The notes below the pieces were generated by a model. It had not been told where the DNA came from. It worked only from the letters and a program-made list of their open reading frames with translations, and made no database searches. This document shows, piece after piece, positions 30,926 to 39,724 of a stretch of 62,474 nucleotides of DNA (within the stretch, counting starts at the first letter, position 1; each line of letters begins with the position of its first letter). Origin of the DNA: Geobacteraceae bacterium GWC2_53_11 (GTDB lineage Bacteria; Desulfobacterota; Desulfuromonadia; Geobacterales; Pseudopelobacteraceae); assembly GCA_001802645.1 (NCBI GenBank), contig MGZJ01000074.1, positions 1 through 62,474 on the forward strand, read 5' to 3'. The translations under genes were made by a program, and so were the position numbers.

Positions 30926-32284
30926 TCAATTCTGTAACAAGGTATTTACGAGACCGAGTTCTTCAGGCTTCAAGGTTCCCACGGCATGTTTGAGCCGTAA
31001 GGAATTGAGGATGTAATCATTGCGCGCCTGGGAATACTCTTTTTTGTACCGGAAGAGATCCTGCATGGCATCAAGCACCGCAATGCTGATATACAATCCG
31101 GACTTGAAGCCGTCTTCCTTTGCTTCCACAACCAATTTCTGTGCGTCAATCGACTTCTTCATTGCCTCAACCCGTGCTATGGAACTCACAATCCCGGAAT
31201 ACGTGGAGCGAACCTTCCTTTCCACCATGCGATTCTGCTTCGTAACCCCCTGAAGAGCGCTTTGGTGCAAACTGGCAGCCTCCCTGGTCCTGGAGGTTAC
31301 GATACCCCCCTCGTAGAGCGGGACATTCAGCTTTATCAAGAAGTCATATGTAGTCGTGTCGCTTCCCCCGCCAAAGAGTGAGCCTTTGGTCTGCCTGTTG
31401 GCAAAGTCAGCCTGAAAATCAAGCGCGGGATAGTGAGCCGCCTTCTGACGTTCAATTTCCTTGTCAGCAATTTCGGCCTTGCGTTTCTGGATAAGAATTT
31501 CAAGATTTTGCTTCAACCCTGCTTCAGTCCAATAGTCAACGTTTTCCGGGAACGGTTGCGACAGAGCAATATCATCCTTCAGCGGCTGTATCTCCTGGGT
31601 AGTTACTCCGCAGATTTCCGTAAGTGCCTGGAGAGCGTCATTAAGGGAATTTTCCGTTTCAATCCGCTGCGCCCGTACCGCGGCGAGGCGCGCCTCGGTA
31701 TCGTACCGGTCTGTTATCGGAGCCATCCCCTTATCCGAGCGCTCTTTTGCCCTCACATGGTGGAGTTCAACCGCAGACTCCTCGCTCTTTATGGCAGCAA
31801 GCCGGTCCTTGGCGACGAGAACCTCCATATACGCTTCGGCAACCCTGAGGGCCAGATCCTGCCGGGCTTTTTCAAGTTCAAGCGCGGAACGGCTCAACAC
31901 CGATTTTGCTTGGCTTATACTGGCAAACGACGAGTAGTGGAACAGCGGCAGGGATAGGGTGAGGCCGTAGGACTCGGAATCATAATTGGTTGCTCCCGCA
32001 GCGTAAACCTGGTTCTCGGAACTGTTAATTCTTTGATCGGTAAGCGTGTAGCTCACCTCACCGTACACCTTGGGCAAAAGGGAGGAATAGGCCTGACGCA
32101 ACGTTTCAAGCGAAGCCCGTGAGTCATACTCCGAACCCTTTAATTGCGGGTCGTTTTGCAATGCAAGTCCGTAATAGTAAAGGAGATCGCGTGAGGATGC
32201 CGCTTGCGTGACAACAGAACACACACACACCAATAATGCCGATAAAACTGCTATTCTGCATGCAGACAGACATTGTATAAACAC
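30926..32284 (-). CDS. TolC-family outer-membrane efflux/secretion protein
   Basis: This 452-residue protein has a signal peptide (cleavage near SVVTQAAS) and two TolC-type halves rich in long coiled-coil helices (for example ALELEKARQDLALRVAEAYM and KKSIDAQKLVVEAKEDGFKS). It is the usual TolC length. TolC trimers form the outer-membrane exit duct of type I secretion and efflux machines. The start is GTG at 32282-32284, five bases after GGAGG. It lies 40 nt upstream of the giant gene on the same strand, so it is the most likely exit channel for that protein. No HlyD adaptor or secretion ATPase is adjacent, so inner-membrane parts must come from elsewhere. Confident on family, less on substrate. 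Confidence 0.88.
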   Translation of the reverse strand: MFIQCLSACRIAVLSALLVCVCSVVTQAASSRDLLYYYGLALQNDPQLKGSEYDSRASLETLRQAYSSLLPKVYGEVSYTLTDQRINSSENQVYAAGATNYDSESYGLTLSLPLFHYSSFASISQAKSVLSRSALELEKARQDLALRVAEAYMEVLVAKDRLAAIKSEESAVELHHVRAKERSDKGMAPITDRYDTEARLAAVRAQRIETENSLNDALQALTEICGVTTQEIQPLKDDIALSQPFPENVDYWTEAGLKQNLEILIQKRKAEIADKEIERQKAAHYPALDFQADFANRQTKGSLFGGGSDTTTYDFLIKLNVPLYEGGIVTSRTREAASLHQSALQGVTKQNRMVERKVRSTYSGIVSSIARVEAMKKSIDAQKLVVEAKEDGFKSGLYISIAVLDAMQDLFRYKKEYSQARNDYILNSLRLKHAVGTLKPEELGLVNTLLQN

Positions 32285-32390
32285 ACAAACCTCCGCTTTG
32301 CTTCAATAAAATCCAAGTCGCCAGGCACAGCCATTGACCAGTTTGATACACCTACCGTTCATCTCTGGGCTTGAATTAATTCGTTACGAG

Positions 32391-32408
32391 AGCCGGTTCC
32401 ACCCGGCT
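32391..32408 (-). other. Short hairpin directly after the barrel gene stop
   Basis: AGCCGG-N6-CCGGCT begins on the base after the stop codon of the upstream gene. No T-run follows, so it is a poor intrinsic terminator. It may be an mRNA-stabilising or attenuating hairpin in the 124-nt gap before the tolC-like gene. The rest of this gap shows nothing I recognise. Confidence 0.4.
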
Positions 32409-33281
32409 TCAAAAATAGCTGCTCACACTCAGGTTTATCATCACATCACGCCTGTTTGATGCTCCCGGCAGATCGTATTCTGTAAATACCGGCACAACAA
32501 TTCCCGCGACGGCCATCCCGCGCTCTGAAAACCTGTAGGTGACCTCGGGGATAAGATCGATCGTTGTCAGTGCATTTTTTTGCAACTCCGAATTTATCCT
32601 CGAACTGAAGGCGTGCAAGCCCGCTGCTTTAATACCGGCACTGAATCCTGTTGAAGAAAATGCCCGTTCGGTTGCCGCCATGTAGGCAACAGTCGGAGCG
32701 TATACGACGCCGTTGTCCATGACCCAAAAATCAAACGGAGGGGGTATGGTTATCCCGGCCATGAGTGTTGTCCGGTAGCCGCCACACTTGATAATGGATT
32801 TATGGGTAAAGGAAAAATCGTATGACCCGGTGCCGGAATGGCTCTCCGGTTCTCCGGTAGGAAATTTTGCCGTAAAGATGAAATAGGCATCATAATTTGT
32901 ATCTACATCGGTTCTGTATTTGACACTGAACATCGTGTCTCCCACCTTCAATCCCGGGCTTTCCGAATTGGATACCAGCGGAATATCAAACTGGGCCTGC
33001 AGATCAGGATTAATAAAGAGAGACACCGGCACATCATAGATGCCGTGTCCGCTGCGTATATAGGTATCAAGTCCCACCCGTCCCAACGGGGGGGAGGCAA
33101 ATCCGGACAGGTCCGGCTCCGTGCTCGTCTGAATCGTCCTGAATACCAGGGGGGAAGCGAGAGAATCCGCCTTGGGCGGAGATACCAGGTTGGTGATTCG
33201 TCCGGTTTCGGCGAATGCATTCTGAGCGCTCAATGCGAGCAGGCAGACTCCCATGACTGCATACAAGAAGTGTGGCCTCAT
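32409..33281 (-). CDS. Outer-membrane beta-barrel protein, transporter-like
   Basis: This 290-residue protein has a signal peptide ending near AQNAFA. The remainder has alternating amphipathic strands and a terminal aromatic residue (SVSSYF), as in outer-membrane barrels. The segments FTAKFPTGEPESHSGTGSYD and TLMAGITIPPPFDFW resemble the 'MetA-pathway/phenol degradation' type of outer-membrane transporter family. I recognise the style but not a named protein. Its ATG overlaps the stop of the NHL lipoprotein gene by one base (TAATG), so the two are translationally coupled. Its context suggests a role in assembly, display or anchoring of the giant exoprotein, which is inference. Confidence 0.75.
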   Translation of the reverse strand: MRPHFLYAVMGVCLLALSAQNAFAETGRITNLVSPPKADSLASPLVFRTIQTSTEPDLSGFASPPLGRVGLDTYIRSGHGIYDVPVSLFINPDLQAQFDIPLVSNSESPGLKVGDTMFSVKYRTDVDTNYDAYFIFTAKFPTGEPESHSGTGSYDFSFTHKSIIKCGGYRTTLMAGITIPPPFDFWVMDNGVVYAPTVAYMAATERAFSSTGFSAGIKAAGLHAFSSRINSELQKNALTTIDLIPEVTYRFSERGMAVAGIVVPVFTEYDLPGASNRRDVMINLSVSSYF

Positions 33282-34666
33282 TAATATATCTCCCGGATCA
33301 GACTGAAATCGAAATCGGCAACAAATATATTTGCCCCGTCAGACGTAATACCCTTCGGATGCGAGAACGTTGCGATGCCACCATCCCCATCGGCGCGACC
33401 GGCAGACCCCGAACCGGTTACTTTCGTAACAATCCCTCCGGCAATGTCAATCTTGCGGATAGTGTTGTTGTTTGAATCCGCGACATAGAGATTTGTTCCG
33501 TCGGTTGTAATACCTGACGGAGCATTAAAGCGGGCTGCTGTTCCGGTGCCGTCAATTGAGCCGGGAGTTGTCGAACCGGCAACTGTGGTAACAGCGCCCG
33601 TCGCAATCTCGATTTTGCGAATGTTGTTGTTGGCCGAATCAGTCAAAAACAGACTTGTGCCGTCCGTGGTAAGTCCTTCCGGAATATTGAAAGTGGCTGC
33701 TGTTCCTGTTGCATCAACAGCCCCGGAAGCACCGGATCCGGCCAGCGTTGAGACCACCCCAGTTGCAACGATGATCCTTCGAACTATCCGGCTGCCGGAA
33801 TCCGCCACATAGACATTGGTGCCGTCAGCATCTATTGTTATTCCACGTGGATAGGTGAAGCTTGCCGCAGCACCTGTGCCATTGCTGCTGCCGGAGGTCG
33901 CCGAACCGGCCAGGGTGGTGACGGTACCGGTGGCTATTTCAACGCTGCGGATCATATGGTTGTAAAAGTCGGAGACATAGAGGTGCACACCGTCCGTCGT
34001 GATGCCATAGGGCGCATTGAAGCGAGCTGCCGGACCGATACCGTCAGCAGTACCGGAAACATTGGGGTCCCCTGAACCAGCCAGGGTTGTGACTTCACCG
34101 GTCGATATGACTATTTTCCTGATCGAGTTGTTGAACGTGTCGGCGACAAAAAGATTCTTGCCGTCAGTAGTAATTCCGAACGGATTTCTGAAAGCGGCAG
34201 CAGTTCTGGTGCCATCCGTTGATCCCGGTTCAGCGGTTCCGGCAATGGTGGTGACCTTGTAGCTCATGGTCAACGGAACTCCCTGAAGCGTCCCACCAAT
34301 CAGGGTGTCCCCTTCAGGTGTGGCTTTGATCGTTGCGGAAACCTCCGGTGAGGGTGTTGAGTCACCGGTCGAGTTGTAGGCTGTCACCTGATAGTAGTAG
34401 GTAGTGCCCGGAATCGCGGAGCTGTCGAGAAAGGTTGTCACCGTCAGGCCTGTCGCGATTGCCGTTTTTGTCGTAACCGGACCCGATGCCGTTGAGCGGT
34501 ACACTTTGTACCCGATGATCGAAGAAACTGATTTCCAGCTTAATTCGATGCTGGACGCGCTGGATGTGACAACAACGCCTGAAGGCGGATCAAACGAATT
34601 AGTTCCGCCGCACCCGGTAATCAGCATCAACAGTAGACCAGCAATCAATAACAACGGCTTTGCCAT
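33281..34666 (-). CDS. Lipoprotein with fibronectin type III domain and six-bladed NHL propeller
   Basis: The 461-residue protein starts at ATG 34664-34666, eight bases after AGAGG; an in-frame TTG 18 bases earlier is less likely. A lipobox (L-I-T-G-C) predicts a lipid anchor at C about residue 20. Residues about 27-110 form a fibronectin III domain (SIELSWKSVSSIIGYKVYRS, YYYQVTAYNSTGDS). Six NHL repeats follow, each built as 'P-x-G-I-T-T-D-G-x-x-L-(F/Y)-V-A-D-x-x-N-N-x-I-R-K-I', closed by a first strand YKVTTIAG, which gives a beta-propeller. NHL propellers bind proteins or polymers and here probably act at the envelope. It heads the barrel, tolC and giant gene series, with its own likely promoter. 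Confidence 0.88.
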   Translation of the reverse strand: MAKPLLLIAGLLLMLITGCGGTNSFDPPSGVVVTSSASSIELSWKSVSSIIGYKVYRSTASGPVTTKTAIATGLTVTTFLDSSAIPGTTYYYQVTAYNSTGDSTPSPEVSATIKATPEGDTLIGGTLQGVPLTMSYKVTTIAGTAEPGSTDGTRTAAAFRNPFGITTDGKNLFVADTFNNSIRKIVISTGEVTTLAGSGDPNVSGTADGIGPAARFNAPYGITTDGVHLYVSDFYNHMIRSVEIATGTVTTLAGSATSGSSNGTGAAASFTYPRGITIDADGTNVYVADSGSRIVRRIIVATGVVSTLAGSGASGAVDATGTAATFNIPEGLTTDGTSLFLTDSANNNIRKIEIATGAVTTVAGSTTPGSIDGTGTAARFNAPSGITTDGTNLYVADSNNNTIRKIDIAGGIVTKVTGSGSAGRADGDGGIATFSHPKGITSDGANIFVADFDFSLIREIY

Positions 34667-34742
34667 GGAGATATCCTCTTTCAATCAATCCGGCTGATTT
34701 CAACCACATCAATATTTTTGTCGCGCTGACATAGCTCTAGCA

Positions 34743-34770
34743 ACTTTACCACTAATATGCACGTTATCAA
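34743..34770 (-). promoter_or_regulatory. Likely sigma-70 promoter for the NHL lipoprotein operon
   Basis: On the minus strand TTGATA (34770-34765) is followed after 16 bases by TAAAGT (34748-34743). Transcription would start near 34737, about 70 nt before the lipoprotein ATG. The 14-bp palindrome at 34825-34838 lies about 95 bp upstream of that start, where an activator would sit. Confidence 0.45.
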
Positions 34771-34824
34771 ATTAAAATATACTTTGTAAACAGGGTGATT
34801 AACGGTGTTTTTGTGAGGGATTTC

Positions 34825-34838
34825 ACGGACATGTCCGT
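34825..34838. promoter_or_regulatory. Perfect 14-bp palindrome, candidate operator for the adjacent response regulator
   Basis: ACGGACATGTCCGT is its own reverse complement. It lies between the response-regulator gene and the surface operon it would be expected to control, upstream of the likely promoter. NarL/FixJ-type regulators bind as dimers to short inverted repeats, so this is the best candidate site. Binding itself is inference. Confidence 0.45.
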
Positions 34839-34896
34839 AGGTAAAATATTTGTAACATCGATGGAAGGGGGAAGAGCGCGGTTCTTTTAGATTTAG

Positions 34897-35541
34897 TCAG
34901 GTTTCCTTAATGTATTGTATGGCAAGGCGGCGCATTGCCTTAACGCCACTGAGTTCCAGCTTTTCAATAATTCTGGCATAATAGGATTCAACCGTACGAG
35001 GGCTTATGGCAAAGAGATCTGCCATCTCGGCAGCTGAGTCCCCCTCACCTGTCCGGCGAAAGACTTCCATTTCACGGTCACTCAACCGTTCCACCGGAAT
35101 CCGGGGGTTGTTCGAAATGAGCTTGTCTGCCAGGATCCTGGCGATTACAGGGCTGAAAAAGCGTTGGCCGGACAGTACCTCCCTGACTGCGGCAAGAAGA
35201 GTGGCCGCCGTCTCCCGCTTTGTCACATACCCCACTGCACCGGCCGCAAAGGCGGATTCAACATGGAGGGCATCATCGTACATCGAGTAGACGAGCGTCA
35301 TAACGCCACGCGGAGCTACTTCCCTGATCAGGTCAAGCCCGCTCTCGTTGCCGAGAGAGAGATCCACCAGTACCAGATCGGGCCGGGCTTCCTCCAAACA
35401 TCGCAACGCCTCTTCCCGGCTTGCCGCTTCCCCGCAGACAACTATCCCCTCCTGGTGCAGAAGCAGTGAAAGCCCCTGACGGACGGCAGGATGGTCGTCA
35501 ACAAGAAAGATCCTGATACCTGTAAGTGTGTTCTCAGACAA
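34897..35541 (-). CDS. NarL/FixJ-family response regulator
   Basis: The product is 214 residues from a TTG start at 35541, seven bases after GGGGAG and overlapping the kinase stop by 8 nt. A longer in-frame extension inside the kinase gene is unlikely. The receiver domain has the acidic pair in FLVDDH, phospho-acceptor D60 (LVLVDLSLGN) and K108 (YVTKRE). A LuxR-type helix-turn-helix follows at about 152-205 (LSDREMEVFRRTGEGDSAAE, ISPRTVESYYARI). It is coupled to the kinase just upstream, forming a two-component pair. The next genes on the strand are the surface operon, its likely target. Confidence 0.92.
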   Translation of the reverse strand: MSENTLTGIRIFLVDDHPAVRQGLSLLLHQEGIVVCGEAASREEALRCLEEARPDLVLVDLSLGNESGLDLIREVAPRGVMTLVYSMYDDALHVESAFAAGAVGYVTKRETAATLLAAVREVLSGQRFFSPVIARILADKLISNNPRIPVERLSDREMEVFRRTGEGDSAAEMADLFAISPRTVESYYARIIEKLELSGVKAMRRLAIQYIKET

Positions 35542-37603
35542 GCAGCTTCTCCCCGGATTTAATTCTTGAGCATGGCGCGGTACAGACAACAAGTGTCCCT
35601 CCGTCCTCTGGGTCACGGATATCAAGCCTTCCGCCAATGGTTCCCGCCCTATGCCTCATGATCCCGATCCCCATCCCGCCGTTTTTCTTTGCCGCCACGC
35701 ACCGGCCCACTCCGTTGTCGCGCACTTTCAGAACAAATCCTTCTTCAAAGCTGCATTCCATTGACACGATAACAAGAGTAGCTTTCGAATGTTTCACCGC
35801 GTTGGTAATAGCCTCACGGGCGATACGGTACATATGGGTCAGCTGGTCAGTAGAGCATGAACCGCACCCCAGTTTCTGATGAAACTCCATTACCGGCGCA
35901 CCCTGCCTCGACAGACACCGGATCAATTCTTCCAAAGGAGCGGCCAAATTTTTTGAATCAAGCTCCAAAGGACAAAGCCCGCGTGAAAGATCATAAGCAT
36001 GGTTTACCGCGTCGTCAAGCAATTGCCCCAGCATCTCCACCTCAACGATACTGGCACCGCCAGAAGCCAGTCTGCTTTCAAGAGCGGCGCAATGCAAACG
36101 CGCTCCGGTCAATTGTTGGCAAAGGCCGTCATGGATATCATGGCTGATCTGCAAGCGTTCATTATCACTAATCTTGATAATTTCGCATTCCAATCGGATT
36201 CGCTCTGCCATCTCCGCTTCCAGGGCGCGCCCCGCTGCTGCATGCTCTTCCACTTCCTGTTGAAGAGTTGAAACAAGATTCCCGATTTGCATATTCATGC
36301 TGGAAAGAGCCTGAATATGCTCCTCTCGTTCGCCGGAAAGCTGCTCGGCCGCAATAAATGCCTCAGAATACCGCCGCGCCAGAACCAGCGATTGAGTACA
36401 CACCAGAAACAGAAATCCGAACGGGGCAACGTAAGCGGTTGAAATAACCCCGCGATTATGAAGAATATCATTGCTCACTGCCAGGAAGAAGATCAGCAGG
36501 CCCGTCAGGATCGTTGCGGCCCCGTTTCTTTTAAGAATGATCGCCCTGATCAAAACATAGCAGATATATCCTTGAATAAGCAGTATCAGCGGATGAAAGG
36601 GTTCTACCAAGAGGCTGGATATTTTTGCAGAGGACACCAGGGCAACCAGACCAAAGGCCAGGCAGCTTCTCTTCAGTATCCGCATAAGCCGGAGTGAGCA
36701 TTCGGTAAAGTAGAGTGACTGAATGAAAAGCAGTAGCAGCAGAAAAGCGGCGTGTGCTGTAATCAGTTCAATTTTGAACACCGCTTCCCAGGAGAATTCC
36801 GGAAAAAGGTAGGTAAAAAAGCGGTTCTCTGTCAGAGCCGTCCTGCAAGCAACATCCAGACAGAACAGCCCGAAATACAACAACGAATAATTCTGCCTTT
36901 TGAGCAGGAACATACACACATGGTAAGCTCCCATGATCAGCAGACAGCCGAACAGAAAGTAATCCAGTCCCCACTTCAGCTCCTGCATCCTGAACAGGTC
37001 CGCCTCGGTCCCCAGTGTAACGGGATTCCAGACACCTCCCTTGGAGTGGTTGAAATTTGCTACCTGCAGCACAATATCGAGCAGCACTTGATCGGACGGG
37101 ATTTTGGCGAGTTGCAGCAGGTATTGGGGTTTGGTAGTGGCATAGCCGGTTCCAACCATTCCGTTGGCCGCGACCAGTTTCCCGTTAACCCAGAGCCGAT
37201 AGGCAGAAGATTCATCAAGAACGCGAACCGCCAGCGACGGTGAGTTTGGCTTTAAGGCAACTCGCGCCCGGAAGGTCGCAAAACCGTCGCCCGTCAGCTT
37301 TTCACCATTTATTTCCCGATCATTCCATGCGCCGGGAACCGTGAAAAAACCGGTCATGGGCATGTGTTCTGCTGCAGAAAATTTTTGCGGAGGAATAAGT
37401 TGTCGCCAGTAGAACTCCCAGTCACCGTTCAGATTAACGCTGCCATTATTGGCGAAATCCCACGAGGCAAGGTCAGCAACACCCTGGCGGACTAAACGTC
37501 CATCGTCGTTTCCAGATACGGCACTGCAACCGTAAAGGAGTGAAATCAAAAAAAATGAAACAATTGCATAACTATATACTTTTTTTTTAACTGCAAAGAA
37601 CAT
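35534..37603 (-). CDS. 7TMR-DISM sensor histidine kinase
   Basis: The 689-residue protein begins with a short signal-like segment with a possible lipobox (LLYGC, C26). Residues about 45-200 form a periplasmic galactose-binding-like jellyroll (WVNGKLVAANG, FRARVALKPN), as in carbohydrate-sensing 7TMR-DISM receptors. Seven membrane segments occupy about 213-410. A coiled coil follows (about 415-475), then a HisKA_3 domain with likely phospho-H491 (IHDGLCQQLTG) and a HATPase domain (N-box REAITNAVKHS around N601, DNGVGR, GGMGIGIM). It should phosphorylate the coupled NarL-type regulator. The external ligand is unknown; the jellyroll hints at a sugar or polymer signal. The ATG has only a weak upstream ribosome site. 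Confidence 0.9.
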   Translation of the reverse strand: MFFAVKKKVYSYAIVSFFLISLLYGCSAVSGNDDGRLVRQGVADLASWDFANNGSVNLNGDWEFYWRQLIPPQKFSAAEHMPMTGFFTVPGAWNDREINGEKLTGDGFATFRARVALKPNSPSLAVRVLDESSAYRLWVNGKLVAANGMVGTGYATTKPQYLLQLAKIPSDQVLLDIVLQVANFNHSKGGVWNPVTLGTEADLFRMQELKWGLDYFLFGCLLIMGAYHVCMFLLKRQNYSLLYFGLFCLDVACRTALTENRFFTYLFPEFSWEAVFKIELITAHAAFLLLLLFIQSLYFTECSLRLMRILKRSCLAFGLVALVSSAKISSLLVEPFHPLILLIQGYICYVLIRAIILKRNGAATILTGLLIFFLAVSNDILHNRGVISTAYVAPFGFLFLVCTQSLVLARRYSEAFIAAEQLSGEREEHIQALSSMNMQIGNLVSTLQQEVEEHAAAGRALEAEMAERIRLECEIIKISDNERLQISHDIHDGLCQQLTGARLHCAALESRLASGGASIVEVEMLGQLLDDAVNHAYDLSRGLCPLELDSKNLAAPLEELIRCLSRQGAPVMEFHQKLGCGSCSTDQLTHMYRIAREAITNAVKHSKATLVIVSMECSFEEGFVLKVRDNGVGRCVAAKKNGGMGIGIMRHRAGTIGGRLDIRDPEDGGTLVVCTAPCSRIKSGEKLLV

Positions 37604-37689
37604 GACGAATCCCGTTGTTCAAATGCATGCATGTAGTGAAGGTGCCAAACCAGCAAATGCTTCTGACTGTTTGCATAGTCTCTAATGTA

Positions 37690-37717
37690 AATATATGCAA
37701 AACAGCAATCATGTCAA
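37690..37717 (-). promoter_or_regulatory. Strong sigma-70 promoter of the two-component operon
   Basis: A perfect TTGACA (37717-37712) is followed after 16 bases by TATATT (37695-37690). Transcription should start near 37683, giving a leader of about 80 nt before the kinase start. Confidence 0.65.
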
Positions 37718-37800
37718 TTCACTTCAGCCACTCCTCGCTCATTCTCTACGCCTTCCAATCCGGAATCAGTCTCAATAAACATGCCAAGGCTGACTATCCC

Positions 37801-37815
37801 GCCAGTCGAACTGGC
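37801..37815. promoter_or_regulatory. Inverted repeat upstream of tamAB promoter
   Basis: GCCAGT-CGA-ACTGGC is a perfect 6-3-6 inverted repeat that ends five bases before the likely tamAB -35 element. This is a position suited to an activator or repressor. No regulator can be assigned. Confidence 0.35.
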
Positions 37816-37819
37816 AACC

Positions 37820-37847
37820 TTCTTATTATTATATATACTCATAAAAT
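37820..37847 (+). promoter_or_regulatory. Possible tamAB promoter
   Basis: TTCTTA (37820-37825), a 16-base spacer and TAAAAT (37842-37847). The -10 is good and the -35 poor, which would fit control by a protein bound at the adjacent inverted repeat. The leader would be about 80 nt. Confidence 0.35.
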
Positions 37848-37933
37848 AACGCCGGATGAGGTAGAATGGTCTACTCTGTTCCGTGACACAACAAGATCAA
37901 CGGTAAATAACCGTTCTCGCAAGGACTCGACGC

Positions 37934-39724
37934 ATGTCCGATTCTCACAATCCGTGTACCAGACTGCGATTAGCAACGATGTATGCCGCTGGCGCGCTTC
38001 TGCTGCTCCTGCTCTTATCCGTCCGGCCTCTGCATGCCGCCGAGCCGGTCCAGATCGTCATTTCCGGAATTGAAGGCGAGGCGATGAAAAACGTGCAGGA
38101 ATCTCTTGCTCTCCCTTCAGGCCTGGAACATGAAGGCAAGGTTGACCGGCTCTGGCTCGATCGTTTTGCACAGCAGGCGGCCGACAAAGTCAGGAGGGCT
38201 CTGGAGCCGTTCGGCTACTACAGCTCCATGGTCACGGTTACGGTAGAATCGCCCGAAGGACAGTATCGCCTCATGGTCAAGGTTCTGCCCGGAGAACCGG
38301 TGCGTCTGAGTGAAGTAACGGTAGCCCTGGCCGGACCGGGCGGTGAAGAAACGGACTTAAAGAATCTGGCGGCGGCGTTCCCCCTGAGCAAGGGAGATGT
38401 GCTGCTGCACCAGAGGTATGAAGACGCCAAGGAGGCGCTCAAAACACGTGCCCGGGAACTTGGCTATCTGGATGCGGACTTTTCACGGCGCGAAATCCGT
38501 ATCGAGCAGCCCGCCACAACCGCCAGCATCAACCTGCTGCTGGCGACGGGAGAAAAATTTTATTTCGGCGTTACGGGCATCCACGGGGCGCCGGATTATC
38601 CGGACAGTTTCCTGCGCCGGTACCTGACCTACAAACCGGGGGAACTGTTTTCCTATCCGGCCCTTGGAGAAACACAGCGCAATTTCACCAACTCCGAACG
38701 CTTTAAAGAGGTCGTCATCACACCGGACAAAGAGTCCGTCGAAGCATCCAGGGTGCCGGTAACCGTACAATTAAAACCCGGTCCCCGCATCACTCTGCGG
38801 CCAGGCATCGGCTACGGCACGGATACGGGGGCACGCTTTACCGTCAGATACCGCGACCTGAACATGTTTGATCTGGGGCATGAATTCTATTCGCATCTGT
38901 ATATCGCCGAGCGGCTCCAGGGTCTGGTAACAGGCTATGTCATTCCCAGCTCGACGGATGTCAGAAGCTCCAAGACAGTGCAAGTGAACCTGCAGCGGGA
39001 GGAGGCTAAAACCTATACCAGCCGGATCGCAGCCCTCGAACTTGGTCACAACCGGAGCTTCGGCGTCGGCAAGCTGGGTACGGCCTACGTAAAGGCTCAA
39101 TATGAAGAATTCACCGTGGGTCTCCAGGATTCGACCTCACGCCTGCTGCTGCCGGGTCTCCGTTTTACCGACAATCGTTACGACAACCCGGTGCGGCCAC
39201 AAAAAGGCTTCCGCTACGCTCTTGATCTCCACGGCACCCATCAGTCGCTCGGCTCGGATACGGCACTGGTACAGATCCTGGCCGAAGGCGGATACCTGCT
39301 GCCGCTCCCCTGGCGATTTTCCCTGCACACCCGCGCAAAGGGGGGAACAACCCTTCTGAACGATCCCCTGGTTGACATTCCCCCATCGCTCCGCTTCTTT
39401 ACCGGCGGGGATCAGAGCGTCCGGGGCTATTCCTACAAATCGCTCGGCCCGCGTGATGCCTCCGGCAACGTCATAGGCGGCAAACAACTTGTGACCGGCA
39501 GTATCGAGCTGGAGCGGGCCCTCTTCAAGAGCTGGGGAGTATCGGTCTTTTACGATGCCGGCAACACCTTTAATACCTTCACGGACGTCCGCCTGTTCCG
39601 GGGAGCGGGCTTCGGGCTGCACTACTTTACCCCGGTCGGCGCCCTGAATCTGTCGGTGGCCAGACCGGTCGGCGTGGAAAAACCGGCCACCCATTTCCAT
39701 TTCACCGTGGGATTTGAGCTATGA
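37934..39724 (+). CDS. tamA: TamA-type Omp85 outer-membrane assembly protein
   Basis: The 596-residue protein starts at ATG 37934, eight bases after AAGGA, and has a signal peptide ending at RPLHAA. Three POTRA-like domains fill about residues 38-275 (for example ALEPFGYYSSMVTV, ARELGYLDADFSRREIRI, GEKFYFGVTGIHG). The rest is a 16-strand Omp85 barrel with the conserved VRGY motif (FFTGGDQSVRGYSYKSLGPR) and a terminal aromatic-rich strand (FHFTVGFEL). Size and layout match TamA (E. coli 577 residues). It forms the outer-membrane half of the TamAB envelope-spanning complex, tied to phospholipid transport and to insertion of some surface proteins. It overlaps tamB by four bases (ATGA). Confidence 0.93.
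   Translation: MSDSHNPCTRLRLATMYAAGALLLLLLLSVRPLHAAEPVQIVISGIEGEAMKNVQESLALPSGLEHEGKVDRLWLDRFAQQAADKVRRALEPFGYYSSMVTVTVESPEGQYRLMVKVLPGEPVRLSEVTVALAGPGGEETDLKNLAAAFPLSKGDVLLHQRYEDAKEALKTRARELGYLDADFSRREIRIEQPATTASINLLLATGEKFYFGVTGIHGAPDYPDSFLRRYLTYKPGELFSYPALGETQRNFTNSERFKEVVITPDKESVEASRVPVTVQLKPGPRITLRPGIGYGTDTGARFTVRYRDLNMFDLGHEFYSHLYIAERLQGLVTGYVIPSSTDVRSSKTVQVNLQREEAKTYTSRIAALELGHNRSFGVGKLGTAYVKAQYEEFTVGLQDSTSRLLLPGLRFTDNRYDNPVRPQKGFRYALDLHGTHQSLGSDTALVQILAEGGYLLPLPWRFSLHTRAKGGTTLLNDPLVDIPPSLRFFTGGDQSVRGYSYKSLGPRDASGNVIGGKQLVTGSIELERALFKSWGVSVFYDAGNTFNTFTDVRLFRGAGFGLHYFTPVGALNLSVARPVGVEKPATHFHFTVGFEL

Larger units (their letters stand above)
37604..37933. other. Divergent intergenic region, kinase operon / tamAB
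   Basis: This 330-bp AT-rich region separates two outward-facing operons. It holds a strong minus-strand promoter (37690-37717), an inverted repeat (37801-37815) and a weaker plus-strand promoter (37820-37847). The plus-strand reading frame that crosses it lacks coding character and overlaps the tamA start out of frame, so I see no gene here. Confidence 0.7.

Noticed and set aside
34700-34760. Sigma-54 promoter before the NHL lipoprotein
   Set aside because: A TGG...TTGC pair is present on the minus strand, but GG and GC are only 7 bases apart instead of 10.
37615-38073. Plus-strand reading frame overlapping the tamA start
   Set aside because: It runs through an AT-rich promoter region and then out of frame into tamA; no domain or ribosome site.
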